DNA of 64,000 nt from Dendrolimus kikuchii (Eukaryota; Arthropoda; Insecta; Lepidoptera; Lasiocampidae). The notes under the pieces were generated by a model. It worked only from the letters and a program-made list of their open reading frames with translations. It was not told where the DNA came from and did not search any database. The stretch spans positions 26,979,887 to 27,043,886 of the forward strand of contig CM034392.1 in assembly GCA_019925095.2 (NCBI GenBank), given 5' to 3'. This document shows, one piece after another, positions 51,890 to 62,590 of this stretch. The position numbers were made by a program, and so were the translations under genes. Position 1 is the first letter of the stretch, and every line of letters begins with the position of its first letter.

Positions 51890-52295
51890 TTAGACGGTTC
51901 ATTTTTGCCATTCACATAAATTGAATAATTGCTCCGGTGGTTCGGGCATGTGGAAAGAATGCACGATGAAAGAATGACTAAACAGATATACAATGCAAAA
52001 TTGGATGGATGCAGAAGTCGTGGAAGGCCACGACACACCTTCCATGATCAAATTGATCGTGTACTAGCAGAAGGTGATGTCAGGAGGCTTAAGAACAGAC
52101 GAGCTTGCATGACAAGAGTTATGAATGTCAAAGAGGCAAGTGAGGTGTGTAAGAATAAGCCTAAATGGCACTCTGTTGTTCGTGCCTACCCCGCAAGGGA
52201 ACTGGCGTGAAGTTATGTATGTATGTATGTACATAAATTGAATCATTCAATGTCATTGAATTCATGATTGAGTTTCGTTGAACCGTCTAACAACA
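51890..52295. mobile_element. Inverted-end repeat carrying A
   Basis: TTAGACGGTTCA near 51890 and TGAACCGTCTAA-type complement near 52285. The sequence outside the left end is also shared (inverted) with 42345-42375, so these may not be true termini. Confidence 0.45.
51927..52230 (+). mobile_element. Family A, subfamily A2, with duplication
   Basis: Flanked by ACATAAATTGAAT (51914-51926; 52231-52243). Frame 51929-52210 open. Confidence 0.92.
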
Positions 52296-52304
52296 TTATT
52301 ACTA

Positions 52305-52725
52305 CTCGTTGTTTGACAATTAAAACCACTAGGATTTTTTTATTATTTCTTAAATGCATCGCTGCGCAATAGTTGTTTGTGTGTGTAAAAGCGTCTATTA
52401 CAGAACAAAAAACAGCGTAAAACGTACGGACTATCATAAGGTTGAATATAGTCTTATTGTGTAACCTGTGTGTGTAGCATTGAATTAAGATTTACTAAAA
52501 ATTCTTGAATAACATGAAATAAGTAGACCGTATTACCATAATTTACGTTCTTTATGTTAAGTCTCGCCTCGTTAAGACGCATTCAAGGTCAAAATATCAC
52601 AAAAACTGTTAATCTTATTATAATTACTCTACTTACCAGTTAATTGCTTAATTCTGTTAGTCCTACGTCTTGATCTGCTGTGTAAATACCTTTTGAAATG
52701 GTCTTGTGTGAACGTTAGCCCAAGA
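52305..52725. other. Unassigned sequence
   Basis: Nothing recognised. Confidence 0.35.
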
Positions 52726-53050
52726 TAGTGTCGGCGTGAAGGTAAGGAAAGGAATGCTCCGGTGGTTCGGGCATGTGGAAAGAATGCATGATGAAAGAAT
52801 GACTAAACAGATATACAATGCAAAAGTGGATGGATGCAGAAGTCGTGGAAGACCACGACACACCTTCCATGATCAAATTGATCGTGTACTAGTAGAAGGT
52901 GATGTCAGGAGCCTTAAGAACAGACGAGTGTGCATGACAAGAGTTATGAATATCAAAGAAGGAAGTGAGGTGTGTAAGAATAAGCCTAAATGGCGCTCTG
53001 TTGTTCGTGCATACCCCGCAAGGGAACTGGCGTGAAGTTATGTATGTATG
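52726..53050 (+). mobile_element. Family A, subfamily A1
   Basis: From 'agtgtcggcgtgaagg' to three TATG repeats; open frame 52736-53035. No clear duplication. Confidence 0.9.
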
Positions 53051-53257
53051 TTCTGTAACTGGTTTTTAATTAGTATAAGCATCAGAAAGAACCCTATTTA
53101 CACTTTTTAAAAATGTTTTGGATGTGATTTTCATGTTATCATAATATGGCGTCGCCGATGTTGTCTTCTGCTGATTTTTTTTTTAGAAAAATTCAGAATT
53201 GATTTTTTATTTTTAAAAGTATTGTTCACCAAAATTTAAACTTAAAAACTAGATACA

Positions 53258-53725
53258 ATAAATGTTGAACAAAGGGCGGCCTTATCGCTTAAAGCGATCT
53301 CTTCCAGCAACCCCTTAAACTAAGGGAAATATTAAAACATGACAGTGGCGGTGTAGACAATAAATAATATAAAATGTTCAAAATATATAAAAATCTTTAT
53401 TATATACTATATAAACACAGTACATATCATAATACATACAGCACTATTATACCTGAGAGGACCAAAAATAATTAAAAACCATGATTTTAAAACAGGATAC
53501 TGACTTTGCTTGTCTGATGTTGAGTGGCAGTGAGCTCCATAAACGGACAGCCTGTACTGTGAAGGAGTTGTCAACGAAGGAAGAAGTGTGTACAGGTGTC
53601 ATTAAGGAGAGATTATTACTAGAGCGCAAATAACGGGAATGAGAAAGATGTAGGAAGTCAAAACGTTCCTGTAAATAAGGAGGAGTATTAGGATCAAAAA
53701 GGATGTTGTACAAAAGAGAGAGCAA
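53258..53725 (-). pseudogene. Family K LINE C-terminus and 3' UTR
   Basis: Minus frame 53447-53725: YLQERFDFLHLSHSRYLRSS, TSSFVDNSFTVQAVRLWSSL, PLNIRQAKS. The 3' UTR with 'agcgatctcttcca' complement and 'acaataaatg' lies to the left. Longest K protein piece here. Confidence 0.75.
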
Positions 53726-53776
53726 GTATATTCATTTACAAAATATTTAATGGCAGAATGATAAGTACCCGGGATA

Positions 53777-53829
53777 ATTTCATCCGTGCAAGAACGGAGA
53801 AAGAATATTAATTTCTGCAGCCGGGCAGC
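53777..53829 (+). mobile_element. Family B head, split
   Basis: 'catccgtgcaagaacggag' to 'gcagccgggcagc', the last 13 bp being the target duplication. Confidence 0.85.
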
Positions 53830-54250
53830 TTTTTTTGTTTAAGGCGGGGGAAATGCTATTTACGCACAATACTGGATCCTTTGCAAGGGATTAGACCATA
53901 GTTGTTCATGGAGGCTTTACCCTTTAATAAGGGGCAATCCAAACAGTAATCAAGCCAGCTTGTGTGGAGACTCCGAGAAGTTGCACGGGCATAAACCAGT
54001 ACCCACTAAAACCCACCCTCCACCACCCTCCTCCCATGTGCCCCGCGCTTTTTATGTAGGAAAGGCTGTGACTTAGAACGTAGTTACGCCCAGTCCGATC
54101 CAGCGCAAAAAGTGCCTGGATGTGCCCCGGGAATCGGAACACATCCACTTCGTCAGCGGGGGTGATGAATCCTTTGTTCCCTTGATAGCTAAAGGCCCCC
54201 CGAAGCGGTATTATTCAGGGTGGGAAGTCATGTCCGCGTCCGCGTGGAGG
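53830..54250 (-). mobile_element. GC-rich LINE 3' end inserted in B
   Basis: 421 bp with the 13 bp duplication GCAGCCGGGCAGC (53817-53829; 54251-54263). T run at the left is the poly-A tail of a minus-strand insertion. Contains 'acccaccctccaccaccctc' and 'catgtgccccgcgctttttatg'. Family unknown to me but clearly a retroposed unit. Confidence 0.8.
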
Positions 54251-54487
54251 GCAGCCGGGCAGCTTATCGCAATAAGTGACAATACTACCCACAGTAATGT
54301 CGCATGGCATGCGACCTCCTGGGTGGTAACAATCCTTGGTCGGTTGTGCTCCAGTATCAGTGGCCAGGTTTCAGTTCCTCCCTTCGAGGCCAGCAACAGA
54401 CTTAGTATCTCTTATGTTGCAAATTATACTTTACATCCGACAGGTCGTAAGCGTGTCTGCTGTACACCAGCGAAAAATACAGCTGAT
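54251..54487 (+). mobile_element. Family B body and tail, diverged
   Basis: Continuation of 53777: 'cagcttatcgcaataagtga', 'caggtttcagttcctccc', 'gcgtgtctgctg'. Older than most B copies. Confidence 0.7.
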
Positions 54488-54520
54488 TTTGGTAAAAAAT
54501 AAAAAAACTTCGTTTAAAAA

Positions 54521-55605
54521 AACCGACTTCAAAAAATGAAATATAGTAATTTTTATGTTTTACTTTGCACCGACTTCAAGATGTTTTAGATAATATATAT
54601 TAATAATAATAGCTTTAGAAATAAGTTATTTTATACGTTGTACATAAGTTTTTTTAAACGAAGTTGTTTTATTTTATTTGTTACTTTTTAGTGTTTTTAG
54701 CTATGTATGGGGTAGACCTACGAAAGGTGCCGCGCTTCTTAAAAAATATAGGTCCCAAGAAACGGGAACAAAAAAATGTTCGTAAAATGAAAACTACTGG
54801 GCCAAACTATGTTAAATTTTTAGGGGACCAAATGGCAGCTATTCCGTGTCGAACAAAAAAAGAATCATGTAAATCGGATCATAAATGTCAGCGTAATCGG
54901 TGTACATATGGAACGGAATGGAAATTTTTTCATAAAAAATGTTCATAAAATGAAAACTACTGGGCCAAACTATGTCAAATTTTTAGGGAACCAAATGGCA
55001 GCTATTCCGCGTCGAACAAAAAAATAATCACGTAAATCGTAATCGGTGTACATATGGAACGGAATGGATTTTTTTTCATAAAAAATGTTTATAAAATGAA
55101 AACTCTTAGGCCAAACTATGTCAAATTTTTAGAGGGCCAAATGGCCGCTATTCCGCGTCGAACAAAAAAAGAATCATGTAAATCGGATCATAAATGTCAG
55201 CGTAATCGGTGTACATATGGAACGGAATGGAAATTTTTTCATAAAAAATGTTCATAAAATGAAAACTACTGGGCCAAACTATGTCAAATTTTTAGGGAAC
55301 CAAATGGCAGCTATTCCGCGTCGAACAAAAAAATAATCACGTAAATCGGATCATAAATGTCAGCGTAATCGGTGTACATATGGAACGGAATGGATTTTTT
55401 TTCATAAAAAATGTTTATAAAATGAAAACTCTTAGGCCAAACTATGTCAAATTTTTAGAGGGCCAAATGGCCGCTATTCCGCGTCGAACAAAAAAAGAAT
55501 CACGTAAATCGGATCATAAATCTCGGAGTAATCGGTGAACATACATTTAAAAAAAAAACGATCCCGACGAATTGAGAACCTCCTCCTTTTTTTGAAGTCG
55601 GTTAA
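54521..55605 (+). mobile_element. Family F element with five tandem units
   Basis: Inverted ends aaccgacttcaaaaa (54521) and tttttttgaagtcggtt (55605). Between them five units begin 'aaaatgaaaact' at 54784, 54947, 55093, 55256 and 55419. The 94- and 67-codon frames here run through these units; 163 is not a multiple of three, so a repeat-protein reading is not maintained. Confidence 0.85.
54784..55583 (+). repeat. 163 bp tandem array with two-unit pattern
   Basis: Spacings 163, 146, 163, 163. Units 2 and 4 match each other best (gggaaccaaatgg; aaaaaataatcacg) and units 3 and 5 match each other (cttaggccaaac; agagggccaaatgg), so the array grew by copying a two-unit block. Confidence 0.9.
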
Positions 55606-56145
55606 TAAGTAGGTACCCAATATTTTGCCTACTAAGGGCTTTCGAAACAAATTGTACTCTTATGAAATAGAATACCTAAAGTAGAAAATGTGGACGACTG
55701 TCACTGATTGGTTGTTCAACTTACCTACAATCGCAAGAATACTTTCCCATATTCTTTTATTTTTGTATGTAAGGTATGTAGGAGAGCCTAATGCGCTTAG
55801 ACAGGCCAAACCGGAAATTCAATGAACTGGAAGGGAATGTATTGACAGGAAAGCGTATTCGCTCTTGACTTACTTAACACCAGTAGCTGCGAGAACTTGT
55901 TTAATAATTACATTCGATTGCTAGATTTTGACCTCAACTTCCTCGGCATGTAATGAACCTCGAAAATTGGATTGTCGCAATTCTTAATCGCTGATGGCGT
56001 TAAAGAAACAATTGACTGTTATGCAACATACTACTGGTAGCATAGCAGTAGCTTTCAAACATAAATCAGGAGCGTATATTGCCCCTTATCTTATATTATG
56101 TTTGAAGGTGTGCACTTATTTAATAAATTACCAGATGACCTACAA
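55606..56145. other. Unassigned sequence
   Basis: Nothing recognised; possible low-copy DNA. Confidence 0.35.
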
Positions 56146-56714
56146 AAATAGAATAGAATAGAATATACTTTATTGTACAATAAAATTTATGAAATAGTAC
56201 ACAAAAACAGCTTAAGAATTAGTACAAATGGCGGTCTTATCGCTGACAGCGATCTCTTCCAGACAACCTTGGGATGGAGACAGAAATATGGCACAAAAGC
56301 TAGGGCAGGGTTTACTGCACAATATTTTAAAAGTGTTACATATTTTATATATTAATATTATTATATAAACATACATATATATAAATATATCCATACACAA
56401 ACACACACACGCACACACATATATATCGTCTATTAAAAGGAATACATATTATATTAATTCAATAAATAGAATAAAGATACGTACAATAATGACAGCACAA
56501 ATTATACTTTGAGGTAGTAATCCTTAACAAGTTTATTAAAGGCGGATACAGATTGGGCTTGCCTTACTTCCAGTGGAAGCGTGTTCCATAATTGGACAGC
56601 TTGAACACTGAAAGAGCGATTATAAAACCTGGTTGTATTGAGCGGTGTCTCTAGTCTCATATTCACTGATGACCTGAGGAATTTCTCCTGATTCACATAA
56701 ATGTAAAAATACAA
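56146..56714 (-). pseudogene. Family K LINE C-terminus, 3' UTR and tail
   Basis: (TAGAA)n tail at 56146-56165 as read on plus, UTR with 'ttatcgctgacagcgatctcttcc', frame 56502-56714: LRSSVNMRLETPLNTTRFYN, RSFSVQAVQLWNTLPLEVRQ, AFNKLVKDYYLKV. Complete 3' end of one element. Confidence 0.78.
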
Positions 56715-56934
56715 ACTTTTTCAAGATAAAACTAAAAAATCTTTTATTAAAATAAATGTAAAACAATAAACCACAACATACTTTTATCGCAGACTGCATA
56801 GGACCACATTAGTGTTAAGAATTATACTGTATTACTTACTAATTATTATCTTAATCTCATTGTAAGTGAACTACCTGTTCTTATGAGAAATAAAGTTCTT
56901 TAAACCTGTCTTCGAAAGTTTTTTTTTAATCAGA

Positions 56935-57080
56935 TAGGTTCGCGTATGACCACGATCACGCCTAATATTAGACGATGATGCGGTCGAAGATGGAGCACGC
57001 TTAGCTAGAAAATACCTATTCACATGAGACTCCCAGATTGTACTTTTCGGGAAATACAGACTCTAGTAGCTCTGGTGTTT
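56935..57080 (-). pseudogene. Remnant of the 16573-type LINE
   Basis: Minus strand matches the end of 16573-17121: 'cccgaaaagtacaatctgg' (PEKYNLG), 'aataggtattttctagctaa', 'gcgtgctcca', then the UTR 'acgcgaacctat'. A 12-nt gap and stops break the frame. Confidence 0.65.
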
Positions 57081-57300
57081 CTACTGTGAAACGATGGCGT
57101 AGACCAGAGCGCCTTGTCGTCCGAAGATAGAATGGTGTAGGGGAAATCAGGTCTAACAATTCTAACAATACAGATAGATTAACAACCCAGCGTCGATGCT
57201 CTAGGTTTTAAAGACTTGTATTGACAAGCTGATCGCTACCAATTAGTATCTTGGGCTCAGCCTAAGAGCCCAAATATTAACAATAGTAAACTAAGAATTT
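57081..57300. other. Unassigned, possibly more of the same LINE
   Basis: No readable frame. Confidence 0.3.
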
Positions 57301-57532
57301 TTATCCGTGCAGGAACGGAGAAAGAATACAATTTCGTGCGTTGGGGCGGCCTGTCGTAAGAGGCGACTTAACAACCCACAGCCAGATGGTAGGGCATTTG
57401 CCCGACTGGATGGCTACCACCCCTGGTCTAAAGTATGTCGTCATAACAACCTTGAGTTGTGTTCCGGCATTAGTGATCAGGTTCCAGTCTCCCTTAAGAG
57501 AGCAGCAGCGCACTTGTAGCATCTTTAGTTGT
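57301..57532 (+). mobile_element. Family B, tail missing
   Basis: Head 'atccgtgcaggaacggag' with the 'gtgcgttggggcggcc' variant also at 19303; breaks at 'gtagcatctttag'. Confidence 0.85.
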
Positions 57533-57981
57533 ATGTGCCCGGATTTCCACAGAATACTGAAGGAATGTATCCGGGCATCCGAATAAAACCGCTGGTTAGC
57601 AAATAGCTCAACTTTGCGCGTCCGTTGTTGTGTATTCAAAAAGTAATAAATATGAATACATATAACTTACATAGCACGTAGTTTACGTCCGCTAGCACGC
57701 TGCACTTTACACAATCACAGAAAATATAAGTTCAAAGTTCACTGGGCCGGCCTTTGATATTGTTTTTATATAAAAAGTATGTTGAGAAGTTTAGTGTCCC
57801 AGGGTTCGAAGTGAAGTCTTGCAGCCGCGCCGTCGCCGCTGCATTTCGCGCGTACTCGGTGTTGGGGGGAGGGAGATAGACATATATACACATTACTATA
57901 GTAGAGAGAGAGAGAAGAGTATACTATGTAATGTATGAAAGTGTAATCTGGCAACCATGCTTGATTTTCCCGCTTAAATAG
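57533..57981. other. Unassigned, partly GC-rich sequence
   Basis: Includes 'cagccgcgccgtcgccgctgc' and a GA run at 57903-57914. No gene seen. Confidence 0.35.
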
Positions 57982-58578
57982 CACACTCGTCTGTTCTTAA
58001 GGCTCCTGACATCACCCTCCGCTAGTACACGATCAATTTGATCATGGAAGGTGTGTCGTGGCCTTCCACGACTTCTGCATCCATCCACTTTTGCATTGTA
58101 TATCTGTTTAGTCATTCTTTCATCATGCATTCTTTCCACATGCCCGAACCACCGGAGCATTCCTTTCCTTACCTTCACCCCGACACTCTCTTTCAGACCA
58201 ACTCTCTTTCTTACTTCGGTATTACGAACGTGGTCCGCGAGCGTCACTCCGGAGATTTTGCGCAGTGCTCGCATCTCAACCGCGTTTACTCTACTTTCAT
58301 GCTCTCTCTTCCATACGCAACTCTCGCTTCCATACGTGAGCGTAGGTACCAGCACCGCGTTGTGTACGGCGAGCTGGGCCTTCTGGCTGATGTTCTTAGC
58401 GCCTAGAAGTTTACCTAACGCTCCATTCAAACTATTCCCCAAATTCACTCTTCTTTCTATATCAGCGGTGTACCTTCCATCCCTGCTAAAAGCACATCCA
58501 AGATATACAAACTCATTCACTTGCTCCAGCATAACATCATCGACCATTATCCTTGCATTCGTTCTGGTTTCTTCTCTT
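57982..58578 (-). mobile_element. Family A, longest copy (5' extended, 3' missing)
   Basis: Minus frame 57924-58547 gives the fullest view of the A protein end: VDDVMLEQVNEFVYLGCAFS, NLGNSLNGALGKLLG, AVLVPTLTYGSE, VEMRALRKISGVTLADHVRN, GMLRWFGHVERMHDERM, VDGCRSRGRPRHTFHDQIDR. 'TLTYGSE-W', 'MRALR-I-G-T--D--RN' and 'GRPR--F-DQI' mark the region after the polymerase domain in RTE-like LINEs; the YxDD active site is further upstream and absent. Unlike other copies it lacks the last about 130 bp and the tail, ending at 'gcacactcgtctg'. Confidence 0.9.
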
Positions 58579-58822
58579 TATGCGGTAGTTGAAAATATAA
58601 AATGTTTTACAGGTCCGTTTGAAAGTATTGTCAACAGTAGCAATTGTCCGTTTAAGCAAACACTTACTAACTGGTAGAAAACACGCAAATTGCATGAATC
58701 ATTTTAGTTGTTTCGACAAAACTTGGACAATTCTGGGTCATTTAATTTACACAGGTGTAAATAATTGTTTGGCAAAATACAGCTCTTTGTTTAAATGTAT
58801 CGGTATTGTTGTTTACTTATTT
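58579..58822. other. Unassigned sequence
   Basis: Nothing recognised. Confidence 0.35.
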
Positions 58823-58892
58823 GTACATACATACATAACTTCACGCCAGTTCCCATGCGGGGTAGGCACGAACAACAGAGCGCCATTCTTAG
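58823..58892 (-). mobile_element. Family A terminal 70 bp
   Basis: Tail and 'acttcacgccagttcccatg' to 'agagcgccattc', then cut by family F. Confidence 0.82.
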
Positions 58893-59265
58893 TAATTTTC
58901 AAAATATAGTAATTTTTATGTTTTACTTTGCACCGACTTCAAGATGTTTTAGATAATATATATTAATAATAATAGCTTTAGAAATAAGTTATTTTATACT
59001 TTTTAGTTTTTGAAGTCTAGCCTACTAAAGGTGCCGCGCACCTTAAAAAATATAGGTCCCAAGAAACGGGAACAAAAAAATGTTCGTAAAATGAAAACTA
59101 CTGGGCCAAATTATGTTAAGTTTTTACGGGACCAAACGGCGACTATTCCGCATCAAACTAAAGAAGAATCACGTAAATCGGATCATAAATCTCAGCGTAA
59201 TCGGTGTACATACATAAAACAAAATACCAGTCAAGTTGAGAAGCGCCTCCTTTTTGAAGTCGGTT
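58893..59265 (+). mobile_element. Family F element, single unit
   Basis: 'atatagtaatttttatg' start without the outer 15 bp; right end tttttgaagtcggtt at 59265. Holds one 163-type unit, against two at 33077 and 38319 and five at 54521. Confidence 0.8.
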
Positions 59266-59504
59266 AAAAACTATTTCATTTACTATTAAAAATAATAGTT
59301 AAAAAAACTAAAAAAATACGCTTTTTTACAATTAAATCATTTTTTCTTACACTATTTTTAATTCAAATTTATTAAAATTTATTTTCTATTTTTAGTTGGA
59401 TTTTCTATAAAAGCGTATTTTATTAGTTGTTTTTTCTAACTATTATTTATTTTTCCTTTTTTAGTGATTTAATTCCCTTCTCCGTGGAAACTTTGAAAAA
59501 AGAA
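59266..59504. other. Very AT-rich sequence
   Basis: T/A-rich with 'ataaaagcgtatttta' near 59408. No gene seen. Confidence 0.35.
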
Positions 59505-59819
59505 TTAAATACGCTCTTATGATAAAATGGAACGTTATGTAAAAATAAGTTTTTTTAAAAAGGTTTTTAAATACAAGCTTTTGAGATCCTGCATATCATG
59601 CAGCAGCAGAGTGCTAGCCAAGACAAGTAAAACGAGCCCAAACACGACGGGTCTATCTTGTTTAGTACAGGAGTTCCTATGGCCACCTTCCAACACCATC
59701 ATCAGATCAGCTCCATACGTGAAAAATTTCAGCTCAATCGGAAACCGGGAAGTCGATTAAATTTAACTTGACAGATTCCGTTACATACTATGAAGCTAAT
59801 AAAAGCGTATTAAAAACTA
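59505..59819. mobile_element. Element with inverted 'aatacgct' ends
   Basis: 'ttaaatacgctcttat' at 59505 and 'taataaaagcgtattaaa' near 59819 are complementary with two differences. Interior contains 'caggagttcctatggccacc' and 'aaatttcagctcaatcgg', a motif type I have seen in lepidopteran repeats. Confidence 0.45.
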
Positions 59820-59959
59820 ATTACTCCAACATGCGTCTTAACATTGGTAACACAATCCATATGTATACGATACAAGCAGCATGTACTAGTTCTCATGATG
59901 TATATGAGATGACCACAACCTCGAATTACGGTACATCTACAATATATCCGCCTTCATAT

Positions 59960-60633
59960 TGTGGCGAATGATGGTGGAACCATCTAGTTAGTTTAAGAAC
60001 TTTTAGAAAAAGCCAGAAAATTCTGGAAGGAAAACACAAGGACGGATATATTTTAGAAAGGGATAAACGATGCACGAAAGTTCTAGAGTAGAAAGTTTCG
60101 GAAGGAAAAGACAGAGATAGATAGTTGTTTAGAAAGGGACAGATAGTAAATAAAAGAATAAGGAAATTATGGGTTCCAGAAGATTCTTCCGGGTATATAA
60201 GCAGCGTAGGGAGCGCCTACTGGGCAGTTTAGAGTTGACTTCAGTTGAAGACAGCGAAGCGACAATACGGAAGAGTTGGAAGAGAAGTTTAATAGAAGAC
60301 AGTGACGAGTTAAGTGGTGAATTTAGTGACAAGTCTAGTGGACAGTTAAGTGAAGGAGGAGTGTAGCGTAGTTCGAAAGACGAACCAGAGGCGAGCTACA
60401 CGCGTTAATATCGGAGGTGAGCACGGCAGTAGCAAGGGGTGGTCTACGCAGTATCGGCGACGGTATTGCGAGTGAGACACCTTATCGTCGGGACAGTGCG
60501 TTGTTAGTCGTGCGTATGGGGGCGACCCTGCGGAGAGGTATCACGTGCGGCTGTGTAAGTCAATAAAGGCGTTACTTAAAAGAACTGGTGTTTCCTTCCA
60601 ATCCCAAGTGCGTACCCCCGCTCGCACGTAACA
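59960..60633 (+). mobile_element. Solo LTR (family LTR-2)
   Basis: 674 bp, TGTGGCGAATG ... CGCACGTAACA, duplication ATAT on both sides (59956-59959; 60634-60637). Promoter-like 'gggtatataagcagc' at about 60190 and 'gtcaataaaggcg' at about 60560 fit an LTR with TATA box and poly-A signal. No internal region adjoins. The 65-67 codon frames at 60129-60366 are chance. Confidence 0.85.
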
Positions 60634-60728
60634 ATATATACGCCTACGAGGTCGTTTGGTGGGTGGAAGAAGAGGTCAACAGCTGATATTTTTAGAATAT
60701 TCTATGAGCTATATATGTAATAAGGGAT

Positions 60729-60763
60729 GATATTTTCTTAAGTTTTCGCGACTTGTATACATA
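60729..60763 (+). repeat. Broken Penelope-like element end
   Basis: 'atattttcttaagttttcgc' and 'gacttgtatacataa' match 48468-48502; a D element takes over at 60764. Confidence 0.7.
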
Positions 60764-60998
60764 ACTAGCTGTGCCCGCGACGTCGTCCGCGTGGATATTG
60801 CTTTCAAAACCCTCCGATTTTGAAACATTATTCATTGTTGCTCCGCTCCTATTGGTCTTAGCGTGATGATATATAGCCTATAGCCTTCCTCGATAAATGG
60901 GCTATCCAACACTGAAAGAATTTTTCAAATCGGACCAGTAGTTCCTGAGATTAGCGCGTTCAAACAAACAAACTCTTCAAATTTATATATTAGTATAC
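60764..60998 (-). mobile_element. Family D Helitron-like element
   Basis: 'actagctgtgcccgcgacg' to 'tatatattagtatacga'. Confidence 0.75.
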
Positions 60999-61087
60999 GA
61001 TGTGTGTAATATTTACGGCCTTACTTATAATAATCTTGTTAAGAAAGTATTAGGCATCTCTTAAGTAATAGAATCAGAATAACGCTA

Positions 61088-61160
61088 TATATCATCACGC
61101 TAAGACCAATAGGAGCGGAGCACAAATGAAGAATGTTTCAAAATCGGGGGGTATTTTTTA
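61088..61160 (+). mobile_element. Family D fragment
   Basis: 'atatcatcacgctaagacca' to 'caaaatcggggggt'; ends missing. Confidence 0.7.
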
Positions 61161-61285
61161 ACTTACATTTTTTATTTTCAGACAGAAGCTAGTGTACAGA
61201 TAAAGGTGTTAAAAAAGGATTCCGTAAAATTTTGTATTGGATATTGCGTCTATGTTCATGTTACACATGCTGTATGATATTACTA

Positions 61286-61410
61286 AATCATACATACATA
61301 CATACATGACTTCACGCCAGTTCCCTTGCGTGGTAGGCACGAACAACAGAGCGCCATTTAGGCTTATTCTTACACACCTCACTTGCTTCTTTGACATTCA
61401 TAACTCATAC
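61286..61410 (-). mobile_element. Family A 3' fragment
   Basis: (ACAT)n tail, 'gacttcacgccag', to 'gacattcataactc'. Confidence 0.85.
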
Positions 61411-61535
61411 ATAAAATAGTGGTATTGATTATATAAAAGTGTTTTGGATCTGCCGTCTAGCGCAAAACTGTAAACGGCTTAATGCTATCTGCGTTATAAC
61501 AATATTCTCGTGTTTGGGAAGGATACCTATAATAT

Positions 61536-61963
61536 TGTTACGAGTTAGCAGCACTCGAATTAAAATGCCGTTAGAATAATTAGTAGAGTTTATTAGAACT
61601 ATACAAATACGTATAACACAGGTACAAATATAACCGAACACAACAAATCCAAACGTAATGCAGAAGGTCGTAATTGCATAAAACGCGCAAAGTCCGTCAC
61701 TATGAGATTCCCGAATGTACACACGTGACGCCCGTATCGTAATCGTCGCTAAAATGCCCCCTCTCTTCATCAGGCCATCGTTTTATACTACATAAATGGA
61801 AATGAATCCGCAACACCTGGCTAATGAGCTATTCTCCACAATAATTAGAAACGTACGCCAATAAATAAGTGAACGAAAGAAGACGATCATAAAATGATTA
61901 CAATTAGTTCAAATGCCGACAGGTAATAAATGTGCTACTACAAATCTGTAAGTGAAATTTGTC
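61536..61963 (-). mobile_element. LTR-1 copy cut by family B
   Basis: Starts TGTTACGAG after ATAT and continues with family-specific blocks ('aactatacaaatacgtata', 'cacctggctaatgagc', 'gccgacaggtaataaatg'). A B element replaces its last bases at 61964. Confidence 0.75.
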
Positions 61964-62278
61964 ATTTTTTATTGCAGGAGATCAGCAGACAGGCAGACGG
62001 CTCACTTGATGGAAAGCGGTTACCATCGTCTATGGACATTTGCAACAGCAAAGTTGTTAGAAATGCGCTGCTGCTCTCTTAAGGGAAATTGGAACCTGGT
62101 CAATAATAAACTAACGGAACACAACTCAAGGTTGTTATGGCGAAATAGTTTAGACCAGGGGTGGTAGCCATCCAGTCGGGCAAATGCCCTACCACCTGGC
62201 TGTGGGTTGTTTAGTCGCCTATTACGACAGGCAGCCCGGCCGCAGGAAATTGTATTCTTTCTCCGTTCCTGCACGGGT
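61964..62278 (-). mobile_element. Family B, complete, minus
   Basis: Tail 'ttttttattgcaggagatcag', head 'ccgttcctgcacgggt'. An extra 'aataaactaacg' interrupts the middle. Confidence 0.87.
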
Positions 62279-62372
62279 AGTCTATGGTGGTATGGACACT
62301 TAATGAGGAGGGATGATAATCACGTGACAAAAAGAATGTTAAAATGGAAAATTGATAGGTGTACAAAAGAAG
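62279..62372 (+). pseudogene. RTE-type LINE scrap
   Basis: Frame LWWYGHLMRRDDNHVTKRML, KWKIDR. Intact version of the sequence frameshifted at 24612. Bounded by B elements on both sides. Confidence 0.7.
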
Positions 62373-62390
62373 CAGACGGTTTTCTTGAAG

Positions 62391-62590
62391 TATTTTTTTT
62401 ATTGCCTGAAGCAGGCAAACAGGTGGACGGCCCACTTGATGGAAGGTGGTTACCTACCATCGCCTATGGACGTTTGCAACACCAGAGACGTTGCCGGCCT
62501 CTAAGAAACTTATACCGCCCTTCTTAAACGACCTCATGTCGTAGCGCAGAGACATAACCTCGGTGGGAAGTTACCTCCAGATCATTGTTG
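62391..62590 (-). mobile_element. Family B relative (B2)
   Basis: 'tattgcctgaagcaggcaaa' + 'ggtggacggcccacttgatg' + 'caccagagacgttgccggc', 'ggtgggaagttacctccag'. Shares only the tail third with B. The motif 'gacggcccacttgatgg' is widespread in moth SINE/LINE ends. Confidence 0.6.

Noticed and set aside
54664..54948. 94-codon frame with Cys/His-rich ending, possible small zinc protein
   Set aside because: It is the family F tandem unit read in one frame; the 163 bp period shifts the frame and other copies have stops.
60169..60366. 65-codon Ser/Glu-rich frame
   Set aside because: It lies inside a solo LTR just downstream of its TATA-like element; most likely untranslated LTR sequence.
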